DNA from: an uncultured Helicobacter sp.
GTDB taxonomy: Bacteria > Campylobacterota > Campylobacteria > Campylobacterales > Helicobacteraceae
Assembly (NCBI GenBank): GCA_944325475.1
Contig: CALVAF010000154.1
Location: 1 to 8,644, forward strand
Reading direction: 5' to 3'
DNA length: 8,644 nt
Below, piece by piece: positions 6,116-8,644 of this stretch (the first letter of the stretch is position 1; each line of letters starts with the position of its first letter). The position numbers were made by a program, and so were the translations under genes. The notes below the pieces were generated by a model that saw only the letters and a program-made list of their open reading frames with translations, ran no database searches and was not told the DNA's origin.

Positions 6116-7540
6116 ATGAAAATTTTAAAATTAAGTCTTGCTGCTAGTATGGCACTAGGTGCATTATCTACTGCGGGTTTTGCTCAACCTCTTGAAGAGG
6201 CAATCAGAGGAATTGATGTTAGTGGTTATTTAAGATACCGATACAATGATGATAGATATGATAATGGTGGTAGCACAGGTGCTCCAAATGGAAGTAATGC
6301 CCAACATCAATGGAGAGCAGTAGCAGACTTCAAAACCCCAGTAGTTAATAACATTGCTTTAAACCTTGGTGTATGGTATCAGACATACCAAAATGTAAAT
6401 CATGGTAAAGGCTTAAATGATGGAACAGCACCGGGTGGATTTACAGGGACAGGTCTTGGATCTGGTTCTGATGGTCGATTTGGTGTAAGACAATTTTATG
6501 CAACCATTACTCCAGATAACACAGCGACAACGATTAAAATCGGTAAGCAAGAGCTAAACACTCCAATTACCAATGCTTATGATGGTGATAGAGGGACAGG
6601 TATCTTAGCATTAAATAGCGATGTTCCAAATCTCACTCTAGTAGCTGCAGCATTTGATTCTTGGTCAATTAATCAAACAGATGTTGGGGCATATGGAGTG
6701 GATGCTGTAACTACTAACCAAAATACAAGTTCTGTTGATAAACAATTTTATACTCTGGCAGGTATCTATGGAATTGACACTGACTATGGTAGATTTGGCG
6801 GTCAGCTTTGGGGATTTTATATTGATGATGCTGTAGATGCTTTAATATTTGGTGAGCTTTCATGGAGAGGCAGCCTCTTAAGAGCGAAACTCCAATACAC
6901 TTATGCAACATTGAATAATGGTAGTGATTCTATATTTGCTGATAACTTATTCTATGGTCCTGCAGTAACTGGAAATAATAAAGCGAATATTGTTGAAACC
7001 AATGATATGTTTGTAATTGAAGCAGGCGCTGACTTTAGAAACGACTTCCAACTTCCCTTAAATATTACTTTAGGTTACATCACAAACTTTACAGATGGTA
7101 CAGCTGTATCGCTTGAAGATGAAGGTAAAAATGTAAGCAGAAAAGGTAAAATCTGGTGGAAAAATGCAGGAACAGGTATTTCAACTTCTGTCCTTAGAGG
7201 TTATGGAGTTCAAGGGTTTGGCACTGAACAAGAAGTAAATATCTTCTATGCTGGTGTTGATTATGGCTTTATTGATGACAGATTAAAAGTGGGGTTAGAA
7301 TTTGTTTGGGGTGAAAATGATATTTCTTCAAGAAATAACAATGCTTTGAATCCTAATGGTATTAGAAAGGTAGAATTTACAGAAATCACTCCAACAATTA
7401 GCTGGAAACACAGCAAACAACTCACTCTATCTTCCTACTATGCTTTCTTAAATAATAGTTATGATATGACGACAACTGGTACTTCAAAATATGACCAAGA
7501 TAGAAACAGATTTAGGGTAGAGGCAAAATACAGCTTCTAA
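6116..7540 (+). CDS. Major outer membrane porin, Campylobacter MOMP (PorA) type
   Basis: Trimeric-porin candidate that would form the main general diffusion channel of the outer membrane. It has 474 residues, close to the C. jejuni MOMP length of about 424 plus loop insertions. Residues 1-23 are a clear signal peptide (KILK, hydrophobic core, cleavage after GFA). The mature start PLEEAIRGIDVSGYLRYRY is the family's hallmark N-terminus. Alternating beta-strand sequence continues to the final KYSF with C-terminal Phe. Conserved inner blocks include FGVRQFYATI and IGKQELNTPITN (near 122-153). Long Gly/Ser/Asn-rich stretches (about 93-120) look like surface loops. ATG 6116 has a strong AAGGAG (6104-6109) six bases upstream. 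It is monocistronic, with its own promoter and a downstream hairpin. Codons 115-154 recur as a broken copy at 8219-8338. Confidence 0.93.
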   Translation: MKILKLSLAASMALGALSTAGFAQPLEEAIRGIDVSGYLRYRYNDDRYDNGGSTGAPNGSNAQHQWRAVADFKTPVVNNIALNLGVWYQTYQNVNHGKGLNDGTAPGGFTGTGLGSGSDGRFGVRQFYATITPDNTATTIKIGKQELNTPITNAYDGDRGTGILALNSDVPNLTLVAAAFDSWSINQTDVGAYGVDAVTTNQNTSSVDKQFYTLAGIYGIDTDYGRFGGQLWGFYIDDAVDALIFGELSWRGSLLRAKLQYTYATLNNGSDSIFADNLFYGPAVTGNNKANIVETNDMFVIEAGADFRNDFQLPLNITLGYITNFTDGTAVSLEDEGKNVSRKGKIWWKNAGTGISTSVLRGYGVQGFGTEQEVNIFYAGVDYGFIDDRLKVGLEFVWGENDISSRNNNALNPNGIRKVEFTEITPTISWKHSKQLTLSSYYAFLNNSYDMTTTGTSKYDQDRNRFRVEAKYSF

Positions 7541-7547
7541 TCTAAAA

Positions 7548-7575
7548 TAAGCTAAGAGGCTTTGCCTCTTACTTA
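7548..7575 (+). terminator. Hairpin after the porin gene, probable terminator
   Basis: TAAGAGGC (7553-7560) pairs perfectly with GCCTCTTA (7564-7571) around a TTT loop, and TAAG/CTTA (7548-7551/7572-7575) extends it past one bulged C. It starts eight bases after the porin stop. No T-run follows on the + strand, so it may act as an mRNA 3'-end stabiliser rather than a classic intrinsic terminator. Confidence 0.55.
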
Positions 7576-7597
7576 ACTATCCCATATACACTCTTAA

Positions 7598-7635
7598 ATC
7601 CTGCCTCATTAACCCTATTAATTGTGAGGTAGGAT
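7598..7635. repeat. Strong 11-bp stem-loop with inner extension
   Basis: ATCCTGCCTCA (7598-7608) pairs with TGAGGTAGGAT (7625-7635), with a single G-T wobble. TTAA (7609-7612) can then pair with TTAA (7618-7621), leaving loop CCCTA and a three-base bulge. A competing stem is available downstream: GTGAG (7624-7628) with CTCAC (7640-7644). No T-tract follows on either strand. Confidence 0.65.
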
Positions 7636-7842
7636 AGCACTCACCCCTACTTATTCTTACTAAGCATAGCAAAAATAAAAAGATTCTCAATTCTTGATTG
7701 ATTAACTCCGCTAAGAAACTGCCTAGTAGATTCCTATCCATGAGAAATAAACTCCATTACTCTTAAGTGATGATGAAGTAAAGAAATAGCTTTGAAACTT
7801 GCAATCACTCAAACTGCATTCCACAAGTAAATTTGGCTTTAG

Positions 7843-7862
7843 CAGGTGTCTTAGCATTAAAT
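7843..7862 (+). repeat. Short porin-like sequence match
   Basis: Nineteen of twenty bases match porin bases 6597-6616 (part of codons 161-167, TGILALN). Here the frame reads AGVLALNED and then hits TGA at 7869. The flanks do not align clearly. It may be a second porin relic or a chance match. Confidence 0.4.
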
Positions 7863-8113
7863 GAGGATTGATGGGATAGTAGTCCTTTATTGTAAAGCAA
7901 AAAAGATTTGCAAAGGTGAATTAATGAGCTGTTGTCTTCAAATTCTTTTAGGGCTTTGATTGGGGAAAATAAGGAAGAGGAGGAAGATTAGACATTCATT
8001 TAGTCTTTATTGTTCTTATTTAAGGTGTTATGGTGTGGATAGTCAAACTCTAGGGGAGTTTATGCAATATTTAGTAATCTTAATTCCATAAGTCTTGATG
8101 AAAAGAATCAAAG

Positions 8114-8129
8114 TTTATTTTAAAATAAA
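8114..8129. repeat. Perfect 16-bp AT-only palindrome
   Basis: TTTATTTTAAAATAAA is its own reverse complement. It is weak as a hairpin and has no gene attached; it may be an AT-rich protein-binding site or simple composition. Confidence 0.4.
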
Positions 8130-8218
8130 AGCTTTGTTTGTTGTAGAGATTCTTAAGATAGATTCCTTTTCTTTTAGATTTGAGTCTTCTAATTTGTATC
8201 AATTTTAATTTTTAAAAT

Positions 8219-8338
8219 GGGTCTGGTTTTGATGGTTAATTTGGTGTAAGACAATTTTATGCCACCATTACTCCAGATAGCACAGCAACAACGATTAAAG
8301 TCGGTAAGCAAGAGCTAAACACTCCAATTACCAATGCT
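8219..8338 (+). pseudogene. Porin gene fragment, in-register partial copy with stop
   Basis: This 120-base block aligns without gaps to porin bases 6458-6577 (codons 115-154). I count eight differences, about 93% identity. In frame it reads GSGFDG, a stop (CGA changed to TAA), then FGVRQFYATITPDS and onward to TPITNA, after which similarity ends abruptly at 8338. Two differences are silent and three are conservative or simple replacements (S to F, N to S, I to V). There is no start, ribosome binding site or remaining porin on either side. It is in the same orientation as the intact gene, 679 bases beyond its stop. It is either the remnant of a deleted second porin or a partial duplication, and the match is long enough to recombine with the intact gene. 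Confidence 0.88.
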
Positions 8339-8418
8339 AAGGCTTACTGGGTAATTGATTATAAATTCTTGCTTGAATCTTTGCTATTAAAACTTAGAAT
8401 TTGCATTAAAAACAAACC

Positions 8419-8644
8419 CTATGCCCCCAGATTCTGTTTTTGGATTATTTCTTGTTCGGTTTGCAAGACTTCTTTGATAAACACATCAATGAGTTCTGAT
8501 TCTTTGTATTTACCAATAATTTCTCCTCTTTTAATGATTAGTCCATCGCCACTTCCAAAAGCAATAGCGACATCGGCATGCTTGGCTTCCCCTAGTGCAT
8601 TGACTGCACATCCCATGACAGAGAGCTGCATTGGGGTTTTGATT
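8419..8644 (-). CDS. ispG: IspG (GcpE), C-terminal end only
   Basis: 3' end of 4-hydroxy-3-methylbut-2-enyl diphosphate synthase, the [4Fe-4S] enzyme that converts methylerythritol cyclodiphosphate to HMBPP in the MEP isoprenoid pathway (cytoplasm). The last 74 residues are visible and the frame runs off the window edge. The family's C-terminal block is clear: TPMQLSVMGCAVNALGEAKHADVAIAFG, where the Cys is the third cluster ligand and the Glu of GEA is the conserved cluster-contacting residue; the other two Cys lie outside the window. The following GDGLIIKRGEIIGK is also typical. The stop is TAG (8421-8419). It converges with the porin gene, and a T-rich stretch (TTTGTTTTTAATG on its strand) follows the stop, without a convincing stem. 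Confidence 0.95.
   Translation of the reverse strand, partial: IKTPMQLSVMGCAVNALGEAKHADVAIAFGSGDGLIIKRGEIIGKYKESELIDVFIKEVLQTEQEIIQKQNLGA

Larger units (their letters stand above)
7576..8418. other. Long gene-free stretch between convergent porin and ispG
   Basis: No supported gene in 843 bases. Contents are a strong hairpin (7598-7635), a short minus-strand ORF of 44 codons (7857-7723, containing KPNLLVECSLSDCKF, no ribosome binding site), a porin-like 20-base match (7843-7862), a short plus-strand frame near 8046-8123 reading SNSRGVYAIFSNLNSISLDEKN without a start, a perfect AT palindrome (8114-8129), and the broken porin copy (8219-8338). The mix of protein-like short frames and a recognisable porin piece suggests decayed coding DNA. 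Confidence 0.6.

Noticed and set aside
6714..6911. Minus-strand ORFs within the porin, cheR, cheB and CiaB-like genes
   Set aside because: They are antisense shadows of well-supported genes, without ribosome binding sites or recognisable domains.

Overview
The window is AT-rich, densely coding on the + strand for its first 5.2 kb, and looks like Campylobacterota. The best guess is a Helicobacter of the enterohepatic type (H. pullorum/H. canadensis-like). Reasons are a CiaB-family gene, a stand-alone CheB esterase without receiver domain, and a porin of the Campylobacter MOMP type. H. pylori lacks CheR and CheB, which argues against a gastric species. The species assignment is inference.

Bases 1-5196 hold six same-strand genes that overlap or nearly touch, so probably one operon: a 5'-cut TerB/J-domain co-chaperone, a CiaB-like protein carrying a HEFGH zinc-peptidase motif, cheR, cheB, a YigZ/IMPACT-family gene, and a short outer-membrane-type protein that I do not recognise. 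CheR and CheB are the methylation and demethylation pair for chemoreceptor adaptation. The other genes share the transcript, but the sequence does not show why.

Bases 5197-6115 have no convincing gene. They hold short minus-strand ORFs that look like decayed coding sequence, small hairpins, and next to the porin a striking mirror-image element. Its two inner arms sit where -35 boxes would be and its two outer arms contain -10 boxes facing outward, so it reads as a symmetric divergent promoter. Only the rightward side has a clear gene.

Bases 6116-7540 encode a full-length MOMP-type porin with signal peptide and C-terminal Phe. It is followed by a hairpin and then 843 bases (7576-8418) without a gene. 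That stretch contains a second strong hairpin, a 120-base in-register copy of porin codons 115-154 (about 93% identical by my count) interrupted by a stop, and a shorter porin-like match. It appears to be the relic of a second porin copy or a silent cassette.

Bases 8419-8644 are the 3' end of ispG on the minus strand, convergent with the porin. I see no tRNA, rRNA, CRISPR array, insertion sequence or phase-variable homopolymer tract.
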